Assembly: GCA_033980235.1 (NCBI GenBank) | Contig: CM067075.1 | Coordinates: 34,668,385 to 34,732,384, forward strand | Direction: 5' to 3' | Origin: Diadema setosum | Lineage: Eukaryota; Echinodermata; Echinoidea; Diadematoida; Diadematidae | DNA length: 64,000 nucleotides | Shown here: in pieces, positions 21,327-33,072 of the stretch | How the letters are laid out: each line of letters begins with the position of its first letter | Numbering within the stretch: the stretch's first letter is position 1 | The notes under the pieces: model-generated | Seen by the model: only the letters and a program-made list of their open reading frames with translations | Database searches by the model: none | What the model was told of the DNA's origin: nothing | Translations under genes and position numbers: made by a program

Positions 21327-22640
21327 CAATATCGTGCAAAAATTGACGATAAGGGCAAATAATATTGGCAGTGGCCATATGTGGTGCCTCAGAGAAATGA
21401 AACTGCATAAGTGACAAGATGTACCCTGCAACTACCCATCAGACATAGTTGATGAGGAACAGCCATTTTGGTTAGATATATAAATTACAGCTGAAAACAT
21501 TTTCTTCAAAACGCTGACAAGCAATTGAAAAAATGCTGGCGAAACGTTTTCTGTTATGAGATGCAGCACTATCATGTTTTCAGAAAATGGAAGCAGTGAT
21601 CAGGGAATGCTAATCGACAAACAAGGGATTCTAATGACAATGATAGTTGTTGATTGGACTAGTCCTAGAAATGTACATGGAGGATGCTGCTTATTATGAC
21701 GAACAAGAGAAGTTTGACTTCTAGAAAACGTACGTTACGGTTGGTCCTTTATGAGGCAATTATTGACTCGATATCTATTCGTGACGATGAATAATGACTA
21801 TATAATAATGATGATGCTTTAATGATGAATAAAATACAAATGATGATGACAATAGCAATAATGACGATCACTATCATCATCAACAATATCGATGACTAAA
21901 TGAGTGTTCAACATTCACCATTGATTCAAATACACACATATTCGACCTGCCAGTTGGTCACATAATACTGACAAAATTAGCCTTATAGCATCTTTCTTCT
22001 CTTCCGCAGATTACAGAAAAAAAAAATGAGAGCAAAACAAAGTGCTTCAGACATCAAACCACCTAAATTGTCATTAAAGAACTTTGTTTGGGCTTAAATA
22101 ATCATAATCACACATGCAGAAGCCAAGACCCCCCCCCCCCCCACACACACACACACAGAGGTACGCTGTGCAATCATTTACAATTTTCCAACCTTTCAGT
22201 AGGCCTATACGAGTGTCTATTCTAAAGTAACTTCCTTCAAATAAGACTTATACTTTACATAAGGCTAACATGTATTTTTTGCTGTTTTTTTTTTTTTTTT
22301 AATGAACCTACTGGAATTGTACAAAAGTTTTCAATAAGTATTACAGAATGTCGCAAATTATACCTGCTCATTTAATACGTTGATGATCATATGTTTATAG
22401 TGCGTTTTGCTTTTTAACGTGCGATTGAAATTGATATAATACGTACTAGCAAACTTAAATAGTAACCCAATTTTGACTAGGGTTTCGATGTGTTAAATAA
22501 AGAAAACTAATGAAATGAATTGAATTGAATGAATTATCTATATACTCTGTAGTATGTATTGATGACAACGGACAATACGCAGTCACACTTTACAATTGGA
22601 AGCAACGACAATATTGCAGAAATAAATATAAATATATACA
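21327..22640. other. Conserved downstream block of gene 2
   Basis: Paralogous to 13211-14510. It has the same landmarks: ttggcagtggcc, cataagtgacaagatgtacc, gcagtgatcagggaatg, an ATAATGATG-rich stretch, poly-C plus CA run (about 22130-22157) and AATAAAG...GAATTGAATTG near 22496-22530. No coding sequence is seen. Confidence 0.6.
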
Positions 22641-23014
22641 TTGTTAACATACAGTGGTCAATTTTTTTTTAAATTGTTGTTGGTGTCGTTGTTGTTGTAA
22701 CGGCATGGTTTTATCTTCGGCATTCAATGATGGTACTATAGCATTGATTCCTTCGTTTCAGTCAGTCAGTATCCTTTCTATCGAAGAGTGGAAGGTTGTT
22801 TTTTTTTTTTTTTTTTTTTTTTTGATGTTTCATTCCAGGCACAAAAGGGAAATAAATCATCCATGCAGCGAGCTCTTTTCGGCAAAGTCAATTTAAACAG
22901 ATCTATAAAACTGTTCGTCGAAAATAAAGGAATTATTATGTTCGATGAAAATAAAGTACCGGTCAGTAACTAGATATCTGCTACTTTTTATTCACGGTGC
23001 ATTTTTTTGGCCTC
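22641..23014. other. Start of an interrupted spacer unit
   Basis: Matches the 15290-15680 type spacer (gttgttgtaacggca, cttcggcattcaatgatgg, gaaaataaagtac, gcatttttttggcctc). The homology is cut by the LTR element at 23015 and resumes at 28264 (gccgtattcttggttgct), then fades after about 28455. Confidence 0.65.
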
Positions 23015-23192
23015 CGCCAGTAATTAAAAGGCAAAACATTAGACGATCCAAGTAAGGTGTTTAGGTGTTTATTGGCCGTGACCGAGTCAACGGGCAAAAC
23101 GCACGAACATGTGTACAGAACATAATGACAGTATGGAACGCCGTCTGTTACAGTATTATGGAACAGGTAAAACAACACAACTCATACTGGCG
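23015..23192 (-). repeat. 3' LTR
   Basis: 178 bp, identical to 28086-28263 as far as I can read. Ends are an 8-bp inverted pair CGCCAGTA/TACTGGCG. Preceded (minus strand) by the polypurine tract. Confidence 0.85.
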
Positions 23193-24871
23193 TGATACCT
23201 TCTTTCTTTTCCCCTCTGATTAAAGAATTAATGTACACAGTACTTTGCACTCTGAAATTGCATTCAACAAAATTAACTACAATAAACTCATGCCAGTATG
23301 ATAACAAACAGTACATCAACCTTTCCAAAACTGGCCCTTGATAGGCAACTTCACGAAACAGCGGGACTGATCAACATCCGCCAACAACATTACATAAAAT
23401 TATGATAACGTCAGTAAAGCAGTAAGCCACTGTCTGGCCATATACTGCGACCTCGGCATGGGTTATAAAACCACAATTACTAACAATCCTCTCACTATAG
23501 TTTCGAATGACATCGAACTACAAATACACAACTATTCTATTTCAACTAATTTGAATTAAGAATATGACCCTCCTTGAACATGTCGACACATTTCACAGAC
23601 TACGGAAAAACTATAAGCAAGTTCTGTTTTGAGAACTTCATCACATCTAGAATGTCGCTAATAATGAGCGTTTTGAGAGACTGTATATAAAAACTGCCAC
23701 AAATATTTCTTAATATAACTACTAACCCAAATACAATTATGCCAAGGCTATCTGCCTACTTGTACATCTTATAAAACTAAACCAACTAACGCACCAACCA
23801 ATCTTCCATCCGCCAATAAGAAAAAAAAAAATATGTAGTAACAATTTTCTGTATGTACTGCTGAGGCAATTCTAAAATCACTGTGGATATAACATGATAC
23901 AATACAAGGCAGTATACCAAATAACCTAGAGGCCGGATGAGGAGAAACAGTCTGGAGAGCAGAATGTGTAAACATAATCAAATATCACACATACATGTAT
24001 AGTCGTGCAGATATAGACATATCTATCAAATACAGAAACTCTAGTTTTGAGGACAATCCCAGAACTGGAATATAAAAATGGAGCATCCTTACACCAGAAA
24101 ATGTGAAACATACAATAAGATACAAAGAGAGGCCCATGAGAATGCGTCGTCAAAAAGGGCTGATCAACATTTCCACAGAGAACACTAAATACAGTTGTAC
24201 ATGCTTTTTAGACACTAGTACATAATTTATCCGTGTGCTGATGGTGGATACATGAGAATAACATTAGAGTAAACCTACACCAATGCTGTGAGGATAATGA
24301 AGTGAAGACAAGAAACAATCTATAGAGCTGTAAAAATACAGCTTATACATGACGATCTTGACACACAAATTTGGACTTGAATATAATTGAACAAGAATGA
24401 GGACGAAACGTTAAGAAAATGTATCCATAAAACAACTATGATTGTATTGATAGTACATGGGTAAAAAAAAAAATTATATCCATGGTTACACTAGAGACTG
24501 AGAAATAAATAACCATACAATGTATGTAATATCCATTGTACACGCCCTTTAAACTGTGAATATTCAAGAAATACAAAATCCAAAAGGATGCCCTATATCA
24601 GATGCAAACCCATACATTGGAAAAATATGTACCGGGTAATATATCAGTAGCATACACAATACATGCATTAAAACAGAAGCATAAATCAGAGTCAGGTGAA
24701 TGAGTGATGACATAAGGTAACAAATTGATCTTTACCCAATACACACTGCAGAACAAAACCAGGAGTCCACAACAATACAAAAAAAAAACATTTAAACAAA
24801 ACATGCAAGTACAGCATGGAGAATGTAATTTAAAACTACAGGAAGGATAAAATCACCCCCAAAAGGGCCAA
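23193..24871. other. LTR element 3' internal non-coding region
   Basis: About 1.7 kb of AT-rich sequence between the last open frame and the polypurine tract. I see no protein domain on either strand. Such long non-coding interiors are typical of non-autonomous LTR elements. Confidence 0.5.
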
Positions 24872-25412
24872 CTACCCAGGAGTAAAGGGGGACAAGGGAG
24901 GTTGGGATGGTACTGCTAGGCTCCACTCAAAGGGTGCTGAGGGATGGGGAAACTCGAACACGGGTGAGTGGTAACTGTCCGTGGTAGCAAAACCATCGGT
25001 GCCACAGGCAGGTGCATGGAGATCATCAGGTTGGCGCTCGGGGGCCATCGTACAGAAAAAGACGAATACGCCTCGGGTTTCGTACAGGGGACAGGGGACA
25101 GGACCTCCTCCACTGAAGGAAGATGGCGGATGAGGGCCACAGGTCCAGGGGGGCATACTCCGGGTGAGGCTGCTGTCACAGTAGGTGGGGCCGACACCGT
25201 CCGGGGGTGGATCGACGTCAAGATCGGCGATTTGGTCAGAGTCATCATCGGCATTACTGTAGGGACTCACAGCAGGTCTCGCAGTTGTCGGATCACCAGG
25301 AGGTTCACTAGCGTAATAGCCACTGGTATCAGGGAAGGCATGCTGATTTGCATGCGTGACATCTACTCGACTGACGGTGCTGCGATGTTGGTTGGTGAGT
25401 CGGTGAAGTCCT
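24872..25412 (-). pseudogene. LTR element frame, distal part
   Basis: A Pro/Ser/Thr-rich open frame (PPGDPTTARPAVSPYSN, PPPDGVGPTYC, SFSGGGPVPCP) with no recognisable domain. It appears to continue the frame at 26163-26858, separated from it by the 0.77 kb foldback MITE; both flanks stay open on the minus strand up to the insertion. Composition is more GC-rich than the surroundings. Confidence 0.45.
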
Positions 25413-26177
25413 GGGGCCGTATTCTGAGAGCTAATTAAGTGTCTGATTAGCACTTAATTACCGAATTGGTATTCTGAGAGCATGATTAAGTAGGGGATAT
25501 ATTAACTACCACAGCAACAAGCGTTTTGGCGGGAAGGACCTACGCGTTTGCGCGTATCAATGCGCGTGCACCTCTGAGAGGACTTAATCACAGACTTAAT
25601 TACGAATCGGTATTCTGAGGGTGTAATTAAGTATGAAAGTTAATGGAAAACTTAATGATACCAAAGAGTGTCATTAACTACTCCGATACCACGCATTACA
25701 TCGTGTTTTCTCTACCACAACGATGCTTACCGTCTTCGGTAACCGAGGAGCGGTTGAATCTTGTTATCATGGTATCCGTAGAATTCAGAGAAAAAAAGAA
25801 ATATAGCCGATCTTCGAGGAATTTTGTCATTTTATGTGAGCAAAGAGGTTGAGATCTTCGCGTGCGTAGGTGAGGGGTTGTAATCAAGTACCGGAGTGTG
25901 CGCACGGAGCTCTTGGGTTGTAATTACAGGGGGCGTGCAGGAGCGCGCATTGAGGGCATATTTGCGCGTGTAATCATGATTTTGGCTTCTAACAACGCGT
26001 CTGATTGGATGGAATAACAATTAGATGGGAGGGACCTAAGATAATTACAGGGGACTTAATCATACCTTAATTACGTCCTCAGAATACCGATTTTGCCCAT
26101 GATTAAGGGCCTATTAACTTCACGACTTAATCACGAAGTTAATTACAGACTTAATTACGACCTCAGAATATCACCCC
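25413..26177. mobile_element. Foldback MITE inside the LTR element
   Basis: Terminal inverted repeats GGGGCCGTATTCTGAG (25413-25428) and CTCAGAATATCACCCC (26162-26177), followed by nested taattaagt/acttaatta words. The TATTCTGAG/CTCAGAATA word recurs internally near 25470, 25611 and 26079, so the element is a set of nested inverted arms. CCTGGG lies across both junctions (25410-25415 and 26176-26181), a possible target duplication. It is non-coding and splits the LTR element's reading frame. Confidence 0.8.
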
Positions 26178-26858
26178 TGGGTGCAAGGCAGAAGGAATGT
26201 CAGCCTGGTTCGCGAGTCCATGACAACCGTTATCAGGGGCAGACACATCCACGCTTTCGGATTGGTTGCGGTACTCACTGTGTGATATGTATACACTGGT
26301 GTGAACGACAGGACTGAAATCGGCCATAGGCGGACCAGAGTAAAGCGAGGAGTCAAATGGCTGGAAGATGGTAGCAGGAAATCCCAAGCTCTTCATACCT
26401 GGAGTACGACCAGAGCTATGCTCAGAGGGGGGATAACCAGGCTCATCAGAGCTAAGCACAGTGGGTGGAAAACCAGAGGTACATCTAAGCTCAGTTCGAG
26501 AAGAGCAAGAGCTGGGCTCAGTCTGGGGTGAAGCTACAGGATCAACATCAAAACCACTATCCACAGACATACTGACCAACTGAGAACTGATTGCCAAACG
26601 CACCAGGTTGCACTCACCGTTGTAGTCATACTCTGATAGAGTTTCCCGTGGAAGTACTGACCTAACTGAATGAGTGGAAGTCCTTGGACAACCCTGTTCA
26701 TTGTCTTCAATAGCCTTGCTATGTCCCTGCTTTACTGCATGCAACATATTCACTGAACAACCAGTTCCAAGTTCATGCTCCAACACCTTCTCATCACCTT
26801 CACACACAAGCTTATGTGTACAATGTATGTTCACACTCATTCTCTTTTCCCACTTCAT
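26163..26858 (-). pseudogene. LTR element frame, middle part
   Basis: An open frame overlapping the upstream retropepsin-like frame by about 45 bp in a different phase, suggesting a frameshift (mutational or programmed). The protein is Ser/Pro-rich without recognisable domains; its last residues come from the inserted MITE. I cannot assign a function. Confidence 0.45.
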
Positions 26859-27945
26859 AGGGAATCTTACTCACACTCTCATCATGTGTGGGATTAGTGT
26901 TATGTCTATGTTCAGACCCATTTACATTGTCGTGAAACACATTGATAAACAGAGACTGATTCACATAATCTTCGCACACGACAGGGTCGTTAGTGTCTTC
27001 ACATGCAGGTTCATAAAGTACTTGTTTACATGCACTGTCATCACAGTCATGCACAGTCATAGGCTCATTACCATCATTGGTGGCATCACCTTTACATTGG
27101 GAGTTACATTCATTTATGTCTTCACATGCAGGTGCATGTAGGTTGCTCTCATCATCCTCACACACAGTCATACCCTTATGCCTATCATCTTCATATACAC
27201 CGTGTACCGCGTTCCTGTCAGGGGCACGTTCACATTCAACCTCTCCCTCACGGGCACTCAAAGGGGACTCATGGTCACTGACACCAATTGTGGTGGGTAT
27301 GTCATTGTATGAGAACACACAACCATTGGAAAACGAGATCATACGCCTGGAAGGCCGTACACAGATGTCGTTTTGCTCCATAAAGGCAGCACCAGCCACG
27401 ACAAAATCTATACCTAGATCTAGATCTACCTCTTCATGGTGGGCACTCATCATGTCATCAGAGACGACAAAACCATCGAACCATAATTCAACATCACCAT
27501 GCAGTAACTTGAAAGAAGTGAGGCCTACGATAGCAGACTGGGGTATGGGGAATGACAAATCAGGGTCAATGTAATCCTCGTAACCATAGTCGTCAATGGA
27601 AACATCCAAACCAAAATTGTCGGCAGTCGACTCACTCACCATGTTTATGATGGACCCACTTCGAAGTTCAACCGTCAAGTGCAAAGACTGGTCATAATAT
27701 CCCTGAAGGATGGCAGGGAAACGAGGAACATTGTGGTCAATTTGGCGTGTCACAATTCGATCCGAAACGGTATTGCCAACCGAGCACCAGCGCTTTGGTA
27801 GCTCCGGCGTATCGGGGGCGCAAGCGCATCGCTGCTGGGATGCTGCGCCGCCACGGTTGGGCTCGGCCACGGCCGCGCATCTCTTCGTTGATGCTGCGAG
27901 CATTGCAGTGCGTATGGCTGCGTACGCTACGACTCTAAACTCCAA
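26812..27945 (-). pseudogene. Retropepsin-like region of LTR element
   Basis: 377 codons from an ATG at 27945, about 130 nt after the primer binding site, so little room for gag. Residues near 90-200 resemble a retroviral-type aspartic protease fold: a strand-turn LRSGSIINMV at the place of the usual D(T/S)G active site, then FPIPQSAIVGL, LWFDGFVV, and DLGIDFVVAGAAFMEQN resembling the C-terminal ILG-type segment. The catalytic Asp position reads Arg, so the domain may be inactive or my alignment off. The rest is acidic and repetitive (ACED-type motifs repeated: ACEDINE, ACEDTND, CEDYVN). No zinc knuckle or RT is seen. The family assignment is by pattern only. Confidence 0.5.
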
Positions 27946-28074
27946 ACTGTGTATCCCTTACCTAGATTATCACACCAATTTTCTGGTGAACGCCTAACCC
28001 CAATATATCGGGCGGGATCTACCTTTTTCTGGATTTCATGTAGCGTTGATTGATGGTCCGTGGATTTGAACCGA

Positions 28075-28085
28075 CGCTGCCACCA
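28075..28085 (-). other. Primer binding site
   Basis: TGGTGGCAGCG on the minus strand starts directly after the 5' LTR. It equals the complement of CGCTGCC + A + CCA, the 3' acceptor of a common eukaryotic tRNA-Leu (recalled, not searched). The match stops after 11 nt. Confidence 0.6.
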
Positions 28086-28263
28086 CGCCAGTAATTAAAA
28101 GGCAAAACATTAGACGATCCAAGTAAGGTGTTTAGGTGTTTATTGGCCGTGACCGAGTCAACGGGCAAAACGCACGAACATGTGTACAGAACATAATGAC
28201 AGTATGGAACGCCGTCTGTTACAGTATTATGGAACAGGTAAAACAACACAACTCATACTGGCG
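28086..28263 (-). repeat. 5' LTR
   Basis: 178 bp identical to the copy at 23015-23192. On the minus strand it precedes the tRNA-Leu-like primer binding site. Right flank is CTC then gccgtattcttgg, the resumed host spacer. Confidence 0.85.
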
Positions 28264-28478
28264 CTCGCCGTATTCTTGGTTGCTTTGTTGTTGTTGCTTG
28301 GGACATTAAAGAAATAAATGATTGTGATGTTAACCGTATTTCGCTCCTACCCCCTACTATGCACATACTTACTCACTACCCTTTACTTTAACTTTTTCGG
28401 GAACGATGGTGTAGAACCGCTACGAACTGACACTCGCACTATCGGTGTAGCTGAACAACGGAACTAATTAGCCTGGAT

Positions 28479-28786
28479 GGTGTTTCACAAAGATTCTAAG
28501 TCGGACTTGAAATTTAAGATTGACGATAAATTATGGTATGCTGTGTGTGTCTTTAATGTTTACCAACCTTCTAATGAAAATGAAGATTTCTGAGACCTTT
28601 TTCATTTAGCCATCGATAATACAAATGGAATAAATAACAGTGGAATTAGAGTTTCTATTCTGTAAACATTACTGATGATTTTAAGTGGGTGATGATGTAA
28701 CCTTGTGAAATTGAACAGGGATACCAGTGACATACCATAATTGTACAAGTTAATCTCAAATCAAGTTCGATTTCGTGAAACACCCC
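28479..28786. mobile_element. GGTGTTTCAC-ended MITE
   Basis: Inverted ends GGTGTTTCACAAAGATTC and GTGAAACACCCCC, with complementary subterminal words (acttgaaatttaag versus ttaatctcaaatcaagt). About 308 bp, AT-rich and non-coding. The host words on both sides (ggaactaattagcctgg, ctagtatgctaccagg) resemble 42260-42290, which lacks the insertion. Confidence 0.65.
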
Positions 28787-29919
28787 CTAGTATGCTACCA
28801 GGACACGAACCATTTTTCTTAACGCAAACTATGTAGGCCTACAGACAAAAGTTAAAAGAGGTCTGTACTGATATTCTCTAATTATCTTATAATTCTTATT
28901 TACATCTTTTTAATGCCTACTTTATACTGGAAAGAGAGGATTTTAAGACCCCGGATAAGCCTGTAATGATTTTTTGAAAAAAAAAATGAAATTCGAAAGC
29001 GAGCAAGCCGGTAAATGGAACGATTCACACAATTCGGCGTACGTCATAGGTTCACAACTCCGACTAGATGGCAAGCAAGACAAGCTACATTGTATAATAG
29101 ATATCAATTTACTGATGAAATGTGGATCCCTATAATGCATGTGGACCCTTATGGAAATTAGCTCTGGTGATCAGGGTGTTCCACCCCAGGAAGTGGCAAT
29201 AAATTCGAATCAAATCCAAATCATCTCACTCGAAGTACCAGGTAAGGTACTGCCAAAGTTGTTGTTTAGTCAAATTGCAATATGGATCTGAAGCAAACAT
29301 GTCAAATAATATCTATTAATTTCCAAAAATAATCACTTATTCTTTTTATTTTTATATAGAATAGGCCTAGAATTAGTAGCCTAGATAAAACTTGCTGGGA
29401 AATTTCCAGATATGCAAACTGAAATTGTATGGCATCGTTATCGGAACGTGTTGCCCGTAGAAAACTAGTAACTGTGTGTAAGTATTACAATTAACGTTTA
29501 TACACTAAATGCATTGAGCGGTAGTTTCTATCTAATGTAGATGAGGACTACTAGTATAAGTGAATATCAAAATCTAAATCCAAAAAGTCGACTCTCTTCA
29601 ACGTCACGCACGATTTAGGCCTAGTAAGAAGAAAACGGCACCCAGTGGCCAGTGCACGTAGACTCTAGACTAGAACTAGGACTAGTCAAGTGGCAGTCCT
29701 AGTTAAGTCCAGACTACAAGGCCTAGATCTAGACCCTTGTCCTGCAGGCTCTGTTGTTCCTGTGCTGAATTTGGTGATAAGGAATCTGGTTTATGGATTT
29801 CCGATGTTTTTAGCGAACATAGATCTCTTGGTGGTCCTATTCACACCAAGAACTATCTAATTTCAGTAGGACCCTATCTCGAAGTGTGGTCTGACCACGT
29901 ACGCCACTTGTAGGGGCAA
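28787..29919. other. Unclassified stretch
   Basis: I see no gene, repeat array or clear transposon. It contains ctaggcctag-type words and several short CTAGA-rich palindromes around 29640-29740. Confidence 0.35.
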
Positions 29920-30820
29920 GCATGGTATTACCGGACGCATGGTATTACCGGACACGCACATTTTTGCGTACTAATGACATTCTGTACGCGCGAGACTTCG
30001 TAGAGTAGCCTCACAGAACTTTGTGAGGACCGAAATTGCAAAAAAACACCACATAAAAATGTGAAAACACGAAAAAAATCACATTTTACCTCAAATTTAT
30101 AGTTGAGTGACCCGCACCTCGTATATAGTTAATATTCATGCATGTTTGAATCACATTTCATGACTGAAATTCTATGAAATCCCACTCACATACAGGAAAA
30201 ATGCTGAAGATTCCAATAGAACCAAAATTTCACTGATCGATATCGGAAATTTGTAGCTATCGTCCTCAAACGCGAACGATGCGGAATAGTTGTGCGCTAA
30301 GGGGCCCGCAACTCATCACCCGCGCGTGCAGCTCCCATAGACAAAGCACGTAAACTGAAGTTGAGTCTATGACCAGTTGTCGATTTTCTCACAAGGTTTT
30401 ATTGCGTGAACTGTTCGAAATGTTCGAGACAGACATTTTACCGTAAAATACGAAATTCTAGCCTCATTTGCCGATTTTTTCTTTGTCATCCGCTCGGTGA
30501 GAATGTGTACGGTGATTTTTGGGATGAATTGTGATTCTCGTGCAAGGACTAGGTGCGAAAGACCTCGATTACTCGATTACGAAAATCGCGTCCGGTCATT
30601 CAATGCGATTTAGCACCGCGCAAAAAACAACTATTTTAAGAGGGGGAACGTTTGAAGCATATTTTCTAAAAACTGGAACGAAGAATTGACATAAGTTGGC
30701 TGAAATCATAATTTCCAGGAGTCTGTGAATAAGTAGTGTTATTTTTAGCCGAAATTTCATCCTCTGAGTACAGAATTCAAAGCCACGAAAAAAAGCGTCC
30801 GGTAATAGGATGTACCACCC
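29920..30820. mobile_element. Candidate 0.9 kb TIR element
   Basis: ATTACCGGACGC at the left end (first at 29927, a variant repeated at 29945) and its complement GCGTCCGGTAAT at 30795 to about 30806, followed by GTACCACCC facing CATGGT at the left. The interior is non-coding. The TIR match is short, so boundaries are uncertain. Confidence 0.45.
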
Positions 30821-31570
30821 TACTAACACTACACTACAGTGCCGCGCCGCCGCTTCGCGATCCCATGGCCCACCGCGCGCTGGCCCTGTAGTGTATGACT
30901 GTCTAGGCGTGATATTAGCGTACTCTAGTACTTCCGAATCCATGTAGATATCTCACAATCCACCTTACCAGATTGCACCAAAATAACACGAAATACTTTA
31001 GGGCTCATATCCAATTGCTCACGTGAATTTAAACCAAATCGCTTGTAGGGAAGCGTAAGTGCCGTGGATGTCGACTTTCATGTCGTGTTAGGACAAATGT
31101 TGCATTCAATTCCTTCCAAATTACCAGATTGGAACCACTTAGCTGCACAGACGTTAAGGTCAGTACGACTGAACTTTTACACATTTACACTGTGTACAGT
31201 GTTACTATAGATTCAGGATTTTATGCAAATCATACGCCTATTTACTCGCTAGATTGAAATAGATTAGCTATACAGCTATCATTATAATTTATGAAGATGT
31301 AGGGGCCTACTACTGCTATACAGAGGAGGCTCGGTATGCTTATTGCGTGTGCCAGATATCTTGCCATCACTTGTTATTTTCTTTAAAAAACAAACAAACA
31401 AACAAACGTGCAAAACCGGGACCGCCCCTGGCGGTGTAGGCCTACAGTACTAGGCCTATTTCATTGGGACTGATAAAATCAGTTTGTTTTTACTATACCA
31501 GGCTCTGTTACAAGTGTACATTTGATCTATGTCCAGTATATCGATTTTCCTCTGTAGAGTGTCGACGAAT
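30821..31570. other. Unclassified stretch with GC-rich hairpin
   Basis: ctacactacag (about 30829-30839) faces ctgtagtgta (about 30885-30895) around a GC-rich CGCGCC/CGCGCG loop, a potential hairpin of about 70 bp. Elsewhere no gene or transposon is recognised. Confidence 0.35.
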
Positions 31571-31575
31571 CACTG

Positions 31576-31754
31576 CAGGGGCGGATCCAGGGAGAACCGC
31601 AACCGGCGCACGCCCCCCCCCCCCCTTTATTTTTTTTTAAACAAAAGAAATAAAAAGAAAAAAATGGGGGGGGGGGGGGGAGGGGTGCGTGCGCCCCCCC
31701 CCTTTAATTTTGTAAACACGCCCCCTCTTTACGGAATTCCTGGATCCGCCCCTG
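31576..31754. mobile_element. CAGGGGCGGATCCAGG MITE
   Basis: Perfect inverted ends CAGGGGCGGATCCAGG and CCTGGATCCGCCCCTG, flanked by CACTG on both sides (31571-31575, 31755-31759) as a 5-bp target duplication. The interior holds complementary C-tract/G-tract arms and could fold back. The termini are of a kind seen in several animal genomes, but I do not assign a superfamily. Confidence 0.8.
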
Positions 31755-31849
31755 CACTGTGTGTGTGTGTGTGTGTGAGTGACCAATTGACGCTCTAGCA
31801 CATTTCACTGTATCATTATCAGCGGGGGGGGGGGGGGGGGGGGGGGTTA

Positions 31850-32116
31850 CTTTACGTTGTTATCTTCAATATTTCAGGTTTTTTCCTTGTCTTGTACATT
31901 TTATATAAATGTAGTGTATGAATTCTATAATGTTATGACTGTATTAAAGTGTTAAAACTGTTATAAATGTTGTGAATGTTATGAATGTCATAAATGCCTT
32001 ATTATGTTATAACTGTTTATATGTTATATATGTCACAGTATGCCCCACTCACAAGCTGCACTTCTTGGGGACTATGTTTGGTTTTATTTTCAATAAAGTG
32101 AATTGAATTGAATGTC
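31850..32116 (+). mobile_element. LINE 3' end with GAATT tail
   Basis: Non-coding AT-rich sequence (repeated ATGTTATGAATGT words) ending in a cccactcacaagc...cttcttggggac segment, AATAAAG and (TGAAT)n. The arrangement parallels the 3' ends at 52205-52520 and 58675-59066. A G tract of about 24 nt lies just before it (31824-31847). Confidence 0.5.
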
Positions 32117-33000
32117 GTCGCTTAAAATTGCTCTACACAGTCTAACTTTAAAGGCAATTACGCGGTTAGAAAATTTACATTTAAACAAATTTAAATATTT
32201 ATCTTTACTACTGAATCACTTTGTTTATTTCAAGTCAAAATCATTTTAAAAACATGTTCATCCTTCCCAGGTGTTTGATATAGAATAGGATGAGTACAAT
32301 CCAATAAATATTGGAATTGCTATGACACGTAAAAGGACTGGTTAGTAACGTTACGAAAAAAAGGACATGACAAAAAAAAAGTCAATGTCTTGTAACAAAA
32401 AGTGTGCTGAAATTCAAGTTACTGCAAACAAAGTGTTATTGCATCATGGGAAATGTTCATGCAAATATCTTTAACAGTTCGACCATGTATAAGCTAGACC
32501 CCCAAAAGCATGGTTACGTTACAATTGTCCGGAGTAATTCCGCAGCTCATTTAACCCTTTTGTAATTGACGAAATGTCACATGAATTCTGGAGTATTGAA
32601 ATGTATTTATCTTTTACACTTTAGCAAAACTTTGAGGGAAAATTATCAGAGGAACCCCAGTCCCACATGTTCATTTTAAATGATGGTTTCAGATCTCGCA
32701 AAACCAATAAATACGATAAATAAAATCTACTGAATTGAAAGACTTTAATGATTGGGAAACATCCATGGCATTATTTGATACCTAGATTAAAGAGTAAGAT
32801 AAAGAGGAACATTTCTTTTATCCATGCCATATTCACCTAACTGCGGAATTGCTTTTTAAATCATGAGTGATCGCGGCGTACATGCCTGCGCACGCACATG
32901 AAGTTAGCCGCTTTTATTTGCACAGCTTTGGTCTTTATGAATTAGATAAACAGCGTATCAAAAAATAGAATACCGGTACAGTCTTCTTTTAAAGCGACAT
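32117..33000. other. Unclassified stretch
   Basis: No gene, array or transposon end recognised; ordinary AT-rich intergenic sequence. Confidence 0.35.
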
Positions 33001-33036
33001 TTATATATAATACATCGTTACAAATGGTGAAAATTT

Positions 33037-33072
<36 letters not shown>

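Larger units (their letters stand above)
23015..28263 (-). mobile_element. 5.25 kb LTR retroelement, non-autonomous
   Basis: Two identical 178-bp direct repeats (23015-23192, 28086-28263) bound the element. Read on the minus strand, the 5' LTR is followed at once by TGGTGGCAGCG (28085-28075), which matches the acceptor end of a eukaryotic tRNA-Leu plus CCA and fits a primer binding site. A purine-rich tract (agaggggaaaagaaagaagg, 23217-23198) precedes the 3' LTR. Flanking CTC on both sides is a possible 3-bp target duplication. LTR ends are unusual, CGCCAGTA...TACTGGCG rather than TG...CA. Internal frames give only a retropepsin-like region and low-complexity acidic sequence; no RT, RNase H or integrase is visible. 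Identical LTRs mean recent insertion. Confidence 0.85.

Noticed and set aside
24968..25438. 156-codon + strand frame inside the LTR element
   Set aside because: Shadow of the minus-strand frame in a GC-richer stretch; no domain and it runs into the MITE.
28035..28085. tRNA-like words (ggttcaaatcc and cgctgccacca) near the LTR
   Set aside because: No cloverleaf can be drawn; the position directly after the LTR fits a primer binding site, not a tRNA gene.
30596..30943. 115-codon minus frame
   Set aside because: No homology I recognise, spans a candidate transposon edge and a GC hairpin; nothing supports expression.
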